Shown: piece after piece, positions 56,019 through 64,000 of the stretch
Numbering within the stretch: position 1 is the stretch's first letter
Layout of the letters: the number at the start of each line of letters is the position of its first letter
Origin: Pseudomonas sp. 8AS
GTDB lineage: Bacteria > Pseudomonadota > Gammaproteobacteria > Pseudomonadales > Pseudomonadaceae
Direction of reading: 5' to 3'
Length of the DNA stretch: 64,000 bases
Assembly: GCF_902506505.1 (NCBI RefSeq)
Contig: NZ_LR733406.1
Coordinates: 2,404,826-2,468,825 of the forward strand
Notes under the pieces: generated by a model
Databases searched by the model: none
Told to the model about the DNA's origin: nothing
What the model saw: only the letters and a program-made list of their open reading frames with translations
Position numbers and translations under genes: made by a program

Positions 56019-57401
56019 ATGCACTTGTCCTTACGTCGCACACTTCCCCTGGCCACGGCGCTGCTGCTGGCTTCCCAGAGCACCTGGGCCAACCTGAGCG
56101 AGAGCGAAATCGCCAGTGAACAGGCCAAGCTCGGCAACGAACTGACCTGTATCGGCGCCGAGAAGGCCGGCAATGCCGACGGCTCCATCCCGCCCTTCAG
56201 CGGGGCCTGGCTGGGTACCCCGCCGGGCGTCCAGTTCGGCGGCGTGGGCAGCCGCCATGCCGATCCCTATGCCGGCGAGAAGCCGCTGTTCACCATTACC
56301 GCGCAGAACATGCAGGAGCATGTGGCACGCCTGTCCGATGGTCAGCAGGCGCTGCTGAAGAAGTACCCGGACAGCTACAGCATTCCGGTGTACCCGAGCC
56401 ACCGCGATTTCCGCCTTGAGGATTATCGCTGCGAGCAGACCCGCAAGAATGTCGGCTTCGCCGAGCTGGAAGACGGCAACATGGGCGTGCGCGCCTACAA
56501 GGCCGGTACGCCTTTCCCGCTGCCAAAGAACGGCGACGAGCTGCTGCGCAACATGCTGCTGCCGGGCTACGCCCATGAGGAAGATGCGGTCTACGACCAG
56601 GCCGTGGTCTATCCGGACGGCCAGATCGCCTGGGGCCAGCTGCGCATGGAGATTCTCGACCAGACCAGCGGCGAGAAGGATATCGGCAGGCCGACCCACG
56701 GCATCTTCGCCTACTCGCTGACCACCATCCTCAAGCCCGAGCGGCAGAAGGGCGAGGTGATGCTGGCGCACACCTACTTCAACGAGGCGAAGAATCCGCA
56801 GACCGCCTGGATCTACAACCCGGGTACGCGCCGGGTGCGCCAGTCGCCGGGCTTCGGCTTCGACATGCCGCTGGGTGTCGGCGGCTTCCGCACCATCGAC
56901 GACGACCGCCTGTTCAACGGCTCGCCCGAGCGCTACGACTGGAAACTGGTGGGCAAGCGCGAGCTGTACATCCCCTATAACGGCTATCGCCTGGAGGCCG
57001 AGGGCATCAAGTACGCCAACCTGCTCAAGACCGGCAGCATCGATCCCGGCGTGATGCGCTATGAGGCACACCGTGTCTGGGTGCTGGAGGCCACGCTGAA
57101 GCCGGGCTATCGCCACCAGTACGCCAAGCGCGTGCTGTATATCGACGAGGACAGCTGGCAGGCGGTGATGGCGGACAACTACGACGCCCATGGCCAGCTG
57201 TGGCGCACCAACTTCCTGAACAGCTTCTACGCCTACGGCGCCAAGATCTTCCATGCCGGTGTCACCGTCTACCACGACCTGGTTTCCGGCGCCTATCTGG
57301 CCGACCGCCTGACCCAGGAGATCGACGCTCCACGGCTCAACGGCGACCGCCTGCAGCCCTACATGTACACCACCGAGATGCTGCGCCAGAGCGGCCGTTA
57401 A
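56019..57401 (+). CDS. DUF1329 periplasmic/outer-membrane-associated protein
   Basis: 460 residues with a signal peptide ending near QSTWA-N (about residue 25). The body resembles DUF1329 (LolA-like lipid-binding fold is expected for that family): YAHEEDAVYDQAV, WIYNPGTRRVRQSPGFGFD and RFHQ-like HQYAKRVLYIDEDSW blocks. DUF1329 genes commonly sit beside DUF1302, YCF48-like and RND genes in clusters for hydrophobic substrates, as here. Function unknown; a periplasmic lipid/steroid carrier is the favoured inference. Confidence 0.82.
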   Translation: MHLSLRRTLPLATALLLASQSTWANLSESEIASEQAKLGNELTCIGAEKAGNADGSIPPFSGAWLGTPPGVQFGGVGSRHADPYAGEKPLFTITAQNMQEHVARLSDGQQALLKKYPDSYSIPVYPSHRDFRLEDYRCEQTRKNVGFAELEDGNMGVRAYKAGTPFPLPKNGDELLRNMLLPGYAHEEDAVYDQAVVYPDGQIAWGQLRMEILDQTSGEKDIGRPTHGIFAYSLTTILKPERQKGEVMLAHTYFNEAKNPQTAWIYNPGTRRVRQSPGFGFDMPLGVGGFRTIDDDRLFNGSPERYDWKLVGKRELYIPYNGYRLEAEGIKYANLLKTGSIDPGVMRYEAHRVWVLEATLKPGYRHQYAKRVLYIDEDSWQAVMADNYDAHGQLWRTNFLNSFYAYGAKIFHAGVTVYHDLVSGAYLADRLTQEIDAPRLNGDRLQPYMYTTEMLRQSGR

Positions 57402-57507
57402 CCCGCCGATAGCACCAACCCCAGTCACCCTTGCGTGTGCCGGCCAGCGCCGGCGCACAGGACAGCCGCGTGCCTGAAAAGGCCGCGGCGAACAGGAGAG
57501 ATCCGAG

Positions 57508-59103
57508 ATGCACAATAAAAAGAACATCGAGGTAAGCCATCAGACACGTCTGCTGCTGGGCCTGCTGGCCCTGCCGCTGGCCCCGTCGGCCCTGGCCGGC
57601 AGCTTCGAGCTGGGCGAGGAAATCCGCGCCGACTACCTGGTCAACCTGTCCTATGGCGCGGCCATGCGTACCGAGGATCAGGACGATGCCCTGATCGACG
57701 GGCCCATGGATCCGGCCACTTTTCTGCCGACCACGGTCAACAGCGACGACGGCAACCGCAACTTCGAGCGCGGCAGCCTGATCAACAATCGCCTGTCGGT
57801 GCTCGCCGAACTCGACCTGAAGTACCGCAACTATGGCGCCTTCGTCCGCGCCTCGAGCTTCTACGACGATGTCTGGCAGCATCGCAACGACAACGATTCG
57901 CCGGACACGGTGAACAAGAGCGGGCCGGCCAACGAGTTCACCCGCGATGCACGTGAGGTGGCCGGCAGCCGCAGCCGCTTCCTGGATGCCTATCTGTACG
58001 GCAGCTTCCAGACCGGCGAGCAGTCCATGCTCAACCTGCGCGCGGGGCGTCAGGTGGTGCAGTGGGGCGAGAGCCTGTTCTTCCCCAACATCGCCGGGGC
58101 CCAGTCGCCGGCCGATGCCACCAAGGCCAACGTGCCGGGCGTCGAGGTCAAGGACATCCTGCTGCCGGTCGGCCAGGTCTTCGGTCAGTGGCAGCTGAAC
58201 CAGAACTTCGGCCTGTCTGCCTACTACCAGTACGAGTACAAGGCCACCGAGCTGGACCCGGTCGGCAGCTATTTCTCCTACGCCGACATGATCGGCCCGG
58301 GTGCCGAGTTCATCCATGCCTTCCCGGGTTTCACCATCCCCGAGGGGGAGGACGACAAGCCGCGTGACAGTGGCCAGTGGGGCCTGAGCGCACGCTTCAC
58401 CGTGGGTGGGGATACCGAGCTGGGCCTCTACCATCTGCGCTACCACGACAAGAACCCCAACGTGGCGCTCAGCGAGGACTTCAGCCAGTACCGGGTGATC
58501 TACTTCGACGATATCGAGTTGACCGGCGCCAGCTTCTCCACCCGCCTGGGCGACTTCAACGTGGCCGGCGAGGTCAGCTACAAGGATGGCGTGCCGGTGC
58601 TGGTCGACGGCCCCGTGGTCGGCCCGTCGGCGACCCGCGCCAAGGCCACCCAGGCGCAGCTTTCCACCCTCTATATCCTCGGCCCGCGCTGGTACTCGGA
58701 CCAGACCACCTTCGTCGGCGAGGTGGCCTACCTGCGGGTCAACTCGGTCGATGACTTCCACACCTCAGACGGCTCGGCCTACGACGACCTCAGCGTCGAC
58801 CGCAGCGCCTGGGCCTACCAGCTGATGGTCACGCCCTCGTGGAACAACGTGGTCGACGGCTGGGACCTGAGCATGCCGATGTCCTACGCCCAGCAGCTGC
58901 AGGGTACCGCCGCGGTGGCCGGCGCCTTCGGCGGCCTGATCGGTGAGGGTGACCGTCGCGCCAGCCTTGGGCTGACCGCCAAGTACCTGAACAACCTGGA
59001 GCTGGGGATGACCTACAACGCCTTCCTCGGTGATGCCGACCTGGCCGAGCGGCCGCTGGCCGACCGCGACTATCTGTCGGTCAGCGCCAAGTACAGCTTC
59101 TGA
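57508..59103 (+). CDS. DUF1302 outer-membrane protein, probable beta-barrel
   Basis: 531 residues with a signal peptide ending near SALA-G (about residue 31). Alternating-hydrophobicity strands run throughout, and the C terminus LSVSAKYSF ends in Phe as expected for BAM-inserted barrels. DUF1302 proteins are predicted outer-membrane porins. It follows DUF1329 by about 105 bases with a ribosome binding site (AGGAGAG). Likely role is passage of the hydrophobic substrate across the outer membrane. Confidence 0.82.
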   Translation: MHNKKNIEVSHQTRLLLGLLALPLAPSALAGSFELGEEIRADYLVNLSYGAAMRTEDQDDALIDGPMDPATFLPTTVNSDDGNRNFERGSLINNRLSVLAELDLKYRNYGAFVRASSFYDDVWQHRNDNDSPDTVNKSGPANEFTRDAREVAGSRSRFLDAYLYGSFQTGEQSMLNLRAGRQVVQWGESLFFPNIAGAQSPADATKANVPGVEVKDILLPVGQVFGQWQLNQNFGLSAYYQYEYKATELDPVGSYFSYADMIGPGAEFIHAFPGFTIPEGEDDKPRDSGQWGLSARFTVGGDTELGLYHLRYHDKNPNVALSEDFSQYRVIYFDDIELTGASFSTRLGDFNVAGEVSYKDGVPVLVDGPVVGPSATRAKATQAQLSTLYILGPRWYSDQTTFVGEVAYLRVNSVDDFHTSDGSAYDDLSVDRSAWAYQLMVTPSWNNVVDGWDLSMPMSYAQQLQGTAAVAGAFGGLIGEGDRRASLGLTAKYLNNLELGMTYNAFLGDADLAERPLADRDYLSVSAKYSF

Positions 59104-59160
59104 GGACTGGGTCATGTTCGATTTGCCTGAGCCGGCCCGAGTGGCCGGCGGGAGGTATGC

Positions 59161-60135
59161 ATGCGTGGACTGCTAGGTCTGACGGTCTCGGTTGCGGTGG
59201 CGCTGGCCGGCGTACTGGCCTTCGCTCCGCGTGGCACGCCGCCACAGCCGGAAAGCACAGTGCCGGTGGCGCGCATGCAGTTGTTTGGCATCAGCCAGAC
59301 CAGTGCCGGCCTGCTGGTGGCCGGCGAGCTGGGCCATATCCGCCTGTCCGCCGATGGCGGGCAGAGCTGGCACGCCGCCGATGTGCAGCCGCAGCGCCAT
59401 GCCATGCTGACCCGGGTGGTGTTCGCCGACCCGCAGCAGGGGCTGGCGCTCGGTCACGAGGGGTTGATCCTGCTCAGTAACGACGGCGGGCGGCGCTGGC
59501 AGGAGCGCGCGTTCAGCGAGGGCGACGGCGATCCGCTGCTGGATGCCGCGCGCCTGCCGTCCGGCGACTGGCTGGTGGTCGGCGCCTTCGGCCGCGTCCT
59601 ACGCTCGCGCGATGGCGGCCAGAGCTGGAAAAACGAGGCCATCGAGGGGCTGAGCGATTGGCACCTCAATGGCATCGCCGGCTCGGCCGATGGCCAGCGC
59701 TGGCTGATCGTCGGCGAGGCTGGCAGCCTGCTGCGTTCGCGCGATGGCGGCAACAGCTGGCAGGCATTGCCGGCCTTCTACGATGGTTCGCTGTATGGCG
59801 CCCTGAGCCTGGGCGAGGGCCGCTGGCTGGCCTACGGCATGCGTGGTCGGGTGTTCCGCAGCCTGGACGACGGCGAGACCTGGCAGGCACTGAGCCTGCC
59901 CGGGAAGTTCTCGATCTATCGCGCCGAATTGACCGCCGCGGGCCAGCTGCTGCTGGCCGGGCAGGGCGGCGTACTGCTGTTGAGCCAGGATGAGGGGGAC
60001 AGCTTCAGCCTGCTGCGCGAGGGGCAGGAAAGCATCACCGACCTGCTGTTGCCGGCCCAGGGCCCCTTGCTGCTGGCCAGTGATGCCGGTTTGCGCAGCT
60101 TCACTGCGCCCATTCCCAACGAGGTTGTCCAATGA
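59161..60135 (+). CDS. YCF48/BNR-repeat beta-propeller, exported
   Basis: 324 residues with an N-terminal signal or anchor segment (LLGLTVSVAVALAGVLAFA). Six Asp-box-type repeats follow: SADGGQSW, SNDGGRRW, SRDGGQSW, SRDGGNSW, SLDDGETW and SQDEGDSF, so a six- or seven-bladed propeller is expected. Ycf48 itself assists photosystem II assembly; homologues in Pseudomonas occur beside RND permeases. Its stop overlaps the RND start (ATGA), pointing to a stoichiometric partner of the permease. Confidence 0.83.
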   Translation: MRGLLGLTVSVAVALAGVLAFAPRGTPPQPESTVPVARMQLFGISQTSAGLLVAGELGHIRLSADGGQSWHAADVQPQRHAMLTRVVFADPQQGLALGHEGLILLSNDGGRRWQERAFSEGDGDPLLDAARLPSGDWLVVGAFGRVLRSRDGGQSWKNEAIEGLSDWHLNGIAGSADGQRWLIVGEAGSLLRSRDGGNSWQALPAFYDGSLYGALSLGEGRWLAYGMRGRVFRSLDDGETWQALSLPGKFSIYRAELTAAGQLLLAGQGGVLLLSQDEGDSFSLLREGQESITDLLLPAQGPLLLASDAGLRSFTAPIPNEVVQ

Positions 60136-62564
60136 ACGCCGTGCATTCCGCGACCCGCCTGGAAGCCCTGATCGATGTCCTGGCGCGTCGCCTGATCGCC
60201 AGTCGGCGCTGGCTGGGTCTTGTATTCGTGTTGCTCACCCTGGGCTTGGGCTATTCGGCCCTTGCCACCCGCCTGGATCCCGGTTTCAACAAGCTGATTC
60301 CACTCAGCCATCCCTACATGGCCGCCTTCCGCGAGCACGGCGACAGCTTCTCCGGGGCCAACCGAATTCTCGTCAGCCTGCACTGGAAGGGTGAGGGCGA
60401 CCTGTACAACCCGCAGTTCCTCGAGGCCCTGCGCCAGGTCACCGAAGAGGTGTTCTTCACCCCGGGGGTCAACCGCAGCCGGGTGCGCTCGCTGTTCACC
60501 CCCAACGTGCGCTACATCGAGGTGACCGAGTCCGGCTTCACCGGCGACGTGGTGGTGCCTTCGCGCTTCGTCACCGATGCCGACGGCCTGGCGCAGATCC
60601 GCTCCAACGTGGCCAAGTCCGGCGAGATCGGCCAGTTGCTGGCCAATGACCTGCGTTCGGCGATGGTTCAGGCCGACCTGCTGGAGGTCAATCCGCAGAC
60701 CGGGCAGAAGCTCGACTACGCCGCCGTGGCCCGCGCCCTGGAGGCGATCCGCGCCAAGCACAACAGCGAGCTGATCGATATCCAGATCGTCGGCTTCGCC
60801 AAGATCATGGGCGAGGTGATGGATGGCCTGTTCGGGGTTATCGCCTTCTTCGCGGTGGCCTTCGTCATCACCGCCGCGTTGCTGTGGCTGTACTGCCGCT
60901 CGCTCAAGCTGACCGTGCTGGCTCTGCTGGTGGCCCTGCTGCCGGTGGTCTGGCTGCTGGGGCTGCTGCCGTTGCTCGGCCTGGGGATCGACCCCATGTC
61001 GGTGCTGGTGCCCTTCCTGATCTTCTCCATCGGCGTGTCCCATGCGGTACAGATGACCAATGCCTGGAAGCACGCGGTACTGGCCGGCGAGGACTCCAGC
61101 AGCGCCGCCGCGAGCGCTTTCCGCGCCCTCGCCGTGCCGGGCAGCGTGGCGCTGCTGGCCAATGCCCTGGGCTTTCTGGTGATCATGCTGATCGACATCC
61201 CGATCGTGCATGAACTGGGGGTGACCGCCTGCCTCGGCGTGGCCCTGATGATCGCCACTAACAAGCTGTGCCTGCCGATCATCCTGTCGCACCTGCAGCT
61301 GGAGGCCTCCGCCCGCCCGAGTGGCAAGCGCCCGGAGCGTGCCGGCCTGTGGTGGCGGCTGTCGGCCCTGGCATTGCCGCGCCCGGCCCTGGCCAGCCTG
61401 GCGTTGATGCTGCTGTTGCTGGTCGCCGGCACCTACCAGGCGCGTTTTCTGCTGACCGGCGATGTCGGCGCCGGCGCCCCGGAACTGCATGCCGACTCGC
61501 GCTACAACCGCGACAACGCGGCCATCGTCTCCAGCTACTCGATTAGCATGGATGTGCTCTCGGTCTACGCCGAGACCGAGGCGGGGGAGGAGGCCTGCCT
61601 AGACTGGCCGCTGATGAGCGCGGTGGAGCGCTTCGACCTGTATGTGCGCGGCATCGCCGGGGTGCAGTCGGTGAGCACCGTGGCCGGCGGCATCAAGCTG
61701 TACACCGCCGCCAACAACGAGGCCAATCCGCGCTGGGCGGCGCTGCAGCGCGCGCCGTCTGCGCTGCGCATCGGTGGCGGCGCGGCCAACCCGGAGCTGG
61801 GCCTGAACAGCGAGGGTTGCCGGGTGCTCAACCTGCTGGTCTACCTGGATGATCACCAGGGTGCCACCCTCAACCATGTCACCCGCGAGGTGGAGAAGTT
61901 CATCGCCGGCGAGCACACCCCGGGCATCCGCTTCCGCCTGGCCGGTGGCAATGCGGGGGTGGCCGCCGCCACCAATGAGGCGGTGGAACAGGCCGAGGTG
62001 CAGATGATCGGTGCGCTGTTCATCGCCATCGGTCTGCTCTGCTGGCTGACCTTCCGCTCCTGGCGCGGGGTGCTCTGCGTGATGGTGCCGCTGATGCTGG
62101 TGACCATCCTGTGCAACGCCCTGATGGCGCAGCTGGGTATCGGCCTGAAGGTCGCCACCCTGCCGGTGATCGCCCTCGGCGTGGGGGTAGGGGTGGATTA
62201 CGGGGTCTACCTCTACGAGCACCTGCAACACGAGATGCGCCACGGCCGTGGCCTGCGCGAGGCCTTCTACCAGGCCATGCGCCAGCGCGGCACGGCCGCG
62301 GTGTTCACCGCCCTGACCATGTCCATCGGCGTCGGCACCTGGGCCTTCTCCGCGCTCAAGTTCCAGGCCGACATGGGCGTGCTGCTGGCCTTCATGTTCC
62401 TGGTCAACGTGCTGGGAGCGATCTTCCTGCTGCCGGCCCTGGCCGTCTGGCTGGGGGTGGGGGCGACGTCCGCGCGGTCCGGAACCGGGCATGGCTGCGC
62501 GATTGCCGAAGACGATGCGCGCCACGGTCGGGTGCAGCGAGTCACTGTCGACGCGTCTTCCTGA
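60132..62564 (+). CDS. RND/MMPL-superfamily permease
   Basis: 810 residues with two repeats, each having one TM then a large periplasmic loop then a bundle of TM helices (TM near 26-44, then about 230-370; TM near 420-437, then about 615-770). The second bundle includes VIALGVGVGVDYGVYLYEHL, an acidic TM residue pattern typical of proton-driven RND/MMPL and hopanoid- or sterol-associated (HpnN-like) exporters. Last gene of the DUF1329-DUF1302-YCF48 module. Direction of transport is unknown; steroid uptake or envelope relocation is inferred. Confidence 0.87.
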   Translation: MNAVHSATRLEALIDVLARRLIASRRWLGLVFVLLTLGLGYSALATRLDPGFNKLIPLSHPYMAAFREHGDSFSGANRILVSLHWKGEGDLYNPQFLEALRQVTEEVFFTPGVNRSRVRSLFTPNVRYIEVTESGFTGDVVVPSRFVTDADGLAQIRSNVAKSGEIGQLLANDLRSAMVQADLLEVNPQTGQKLDYAAVARALEAIRAKHNSELIDIQIVGFAKIMGEVMDGLFGVIAFFAVAFVITAALLWLYCRSLKLTVLALLVALLPVVWLLGLLPLLGLGIDPMSVLVPFLIFSIGVSHAVQMTNAWKHAVLAGEDSSSAAASAFRALAVPGSVALLANALGFLVIMLIDIPIVHELGVTACLGVALMIATNKLCLPIILSHLQLEASARPSGKRPERAGLWWRLSALALPRPALASLALMLLLLVAGTYQARFLLTGDVGAGAPELHADSRYNRDNAAIVSSYSISMDVLSVYAETEAGEEACLDWPLMSAVERFDLYVRGIAGVQSVSTVAGGIKLYTAANNEANPRWAALQRAPSALRIGGGAANPELGLNSEGCRVLNLLVYLDDHQGATLNHVTREVEKFIAGEHTPGIRFRLAGGNAGVAAATNEAVEQAEVQMIGALFIAIGLLCWLTFRSWRGVLCVMVPLMLVTILCNALMAQLGIGLKVATLPVIALGVGVGVDYGVYLYEHLQHEMRHGRGLREAFYQAMRQRGTAAVFTALTMSIGVGTWAFSALKFQADMGVLLAFMFLVNVLGAIFLLPALAVWLGVGATSARSGTGHGCAIAEDDARHGRVQRVTVDASS

Positions 62565-62570
62565 GGGCTG

Positions 62571-62602
62571 CGCCGGGCATCACTTGCGGGTGATGCCCGG
62601 CG
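62571..62602 (+). terminator. Stem-loop after the RND gene
   Basis: CGCCGGGCATCAC at 62571-62583 pairs perfectly with GTGATGCCCGGCG at 62590-62602. The strong 13-bp stem is not followed by a T run. It probably ends or attenuates the envelope operon. Confidence 0.7.
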
Positions 62603-62678
62603 TGCTCAAGGGCTGTGAACCCACCAGGGCTGGGGCGGAGCTACCGTCATCAGCTGCGAACCAGATGAGAGCTTCGCT

Positions 62679-63962
62679 ATGCCACCCATGCAGAACACGG
62701 GCGCAGGGCAAGGCGCTGCCGTCGTCGCGGCGCAGGGCCTGAGCCATTCGGCCGGTGCACAACAACGTCAGGGCTGGGCCATCGCCCTGGGGCTGGCGGT
62801 GGTGTTGTGCATCATCTTCGGCACCACGCTCAACTCGCTCAGCGTGTTCACCCAACCGATCACCAGCGCCTTGCGCTGCAGCAACGAACAGGTGGCGCGG
62901 GTGGCCACGGCCTTCCTGATCAGCATGACCCTGGCCATGCCCCTGGCGGGCTGGCTGCTCGATCGCATTGCGCCGCGCCCGGTGATGACCGGCGGGGCAC
63001 TTATCACCGCGCTGGGTTACCTGCTTGCCGGCTGGAGTGCCGACATCGATCAGCTCGCCCTGGCCGTGGCCCTGAGTGGCCTGGGTGTCGGCGCCTGCAC
63101 CTATGTGCCGGCCATCACCCTGGTCACCCGCTGGATTCCCTACGAGCGCCAGGGGCTGGCCTTCGGCCTGTTGCTGGCCGGGGGCTCCATAGGTGCGATC
63201 ATCTTCCCCGTGTTACTCACCGAGGTGATTGCCGCCATCGGCTGGCGCGGCGCCATGCAGGGGATTGCCGGGGCGATCCTGCTGTTCTGCGTGCCCCTGC
63301 TGCTGTGGACGGCACGCCAGCCATCCAGCCAGGAACAGGCCGGCCAGCCGGTGATGGAAACGACCAGCGGCCATGGCATCGGCCAGGCCCTGCGCCTGCC
63401 ACGCTACTGGCTGTGGATCGGCATGCAGCTGCTGCTGACCCTGAGCAGCCTCGGCATCTTCATCGCCCTGGTGCCCTACCTGATCTCCGTGGGCTATTCG
63501 GCGCAGCAGGCCGCCGGCCTGCTCGCCGCCAGTGCGGCGGCGGCCCTGGTCGGCAACTTTGTCTTCGGCCTGTGCAGCCAGCGCTGGGCGGCCAAGTCCA
63601 TCCTGATGAGCAGTACGCTGGTCTGCGCCCTGGGCATCCTCTGCCTGCTGGCCGCCGGCGACCCGCGGCTGGGGCTGGCCGCCGTCGTGCTCTTCATCCT
63701 GGGCTGGGGCAGCACCTTCACCCTGGTCAACCAGTTCGCCCCCTTGCTGCTGATGGAGGCCACGGGCGCGCGCAACTTCGCCAGCCTGCTCGGCATCGGC
63801 AACCTGATCGCCGGCCTGGGCTCGGCCTTCAGTCCGGAAATCGTCGGCTACCTGGTCGACCTTACCCATACCTATACCCTGGCCCTGTTGCTGTGTGCCG
63901 GCCTGGCCGCCGCGGCGCTGTTGCCGATTGCCTTGCAGGGGCGTGGCCCTGCGCCGCAGTGA
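62679..63962 (+). CDS. MFS transporter
   Basis: A 427-residue major facilitator with 12 predicted TM helices. Motif A (LAMPLAGWLLDRIAPRPVM) lies between TM2 and TM3, and a glycine-rich TM5 (LLLAGGSIGAIIFP) is typical of monocarboxylate/oxalate-formate-type antiporter relatives. It follows the steroid envelope module and could import a steroid acid or a product. No operator of the cluster type is seen upstream. The final 38 bases of the window hold nothing recognisable. Confidence 0.87.
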   Translation: MPPMQNTGAGQGAAVVAAQGLSHSAGAQQRQGWAIALGLAVVLCIIFGTTLNSLSVFTQPITSALRCSNEQVARVATAFLISMTLAMPLAGWLLDRIAPRPVMTGGALITALGYLLAGWSADIDQLALAVALSGLGVGACTYVPAITLVTRWIPYERQGLAFGLLLAGGSIGAIIFPVLLTEVIAAIGWRGAMQGIAGAILLFCVPLLLWTARQPSSQEQAGQPVMETTSGHGIGQALRLPRYWLWIGMQLLLTLSSLGIFIALVPYLISVGYSAQQAAGLLAASAAAALVGNFVFGLCSQRWAAKSILMSSTLVCALGILCLLAAGDPRLGLAAVVLFILGWGSTFTLVNQFAPLLLMEATGARNFASLLGIGNLIAGLGSAFSPEIVGYLVDLTHTYTLALLLCAGLAAAALLPIALQGRGPAPQ

Positions 63963-64000
63963 TGAGGTGGCGCGTCGTCCACCCGGACTAGGCGCTGCCG

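Overview
The window is high-GC DNA from a Pseudomonas-type gammaproteobacterium (Pseudomonas sensu lato). The evidence is an exa/pqq/erc gene order like that known from P. aeruginosa, Pseudomonas REP elements, and dense coding with Shine-Dalgarno starts. I did no database search, so species is not assigned.

Positions 1-719 hold no convincing gene, only stem-loops. Positions 720-16894 are a PQQ-dependent alcohol oxidation locus. It contains an orphan periplasmic binding protein, a divergent PQQ alcohol dehydrogenase carrying the extra Asp typical of lanthanide enzymes, a chemoreceptor, an ExaC-type aldehyde dehydrogenase, pqqABCDE, an S9 peptidase (PqqH-like), an ErcA-type Fe alcohol dehydrogenase and the ErcS-type soluble hybrid kinase. 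Two families of palindromic repeats are scattered through it, and one family sits in frame inside coding sequence. A CTACCAAGG motif lies about 100 nt before the dehydrogenase, the aldehyde dehydrogenase and pqqA.

Positions 17020-21259 form a junction: a PuuB-like oxidase, tRNA-Val(GAC), an N-terminally truncated tyrosine recombinase and an HBM-type chemoreceptor. This looks like the scar of an integrated element.

Positions 21398-53237 are a nearly complete aerobic 9,10-seco steroid catabolic cluster. Ring A/B steps: hydroxysteroid dehydrogenases, a KstD-like flavoprotein, KshA/KshB, HsaA/HsaB, HsaC, HsaD and HsaE/G/F. Ring C/D steps: FadD3-like ligase, IpdA/IpdB, IpdC, EchA20, two acyl-CoA dehydrogenases, FadA6-like thiolase and a hydroxyacyl dehydrogenase. 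A LuxR-type regulator resembling TesR/TeiR closes the largest operon. An 18-bp motif with a GTCC-N4-GGAC core precedes almost every transcription unit and is the best candidate operator for that regulator. A SnoaL-fold protein resembling bile-acid 7alpha-dehydratase, an Old Yellow Enzyme and several SDRs suggest that hydroxylated steroids such as bile acids are also handled.

Positions 53367-63962 carry two orphan oxidoreductases, then a DUF1329 / DUF1302 / YCF48-like / RND module and an MFS permease. The module looks like a cell-envelope system for moving the hydrophobic substrate and is the least understood part of the window.
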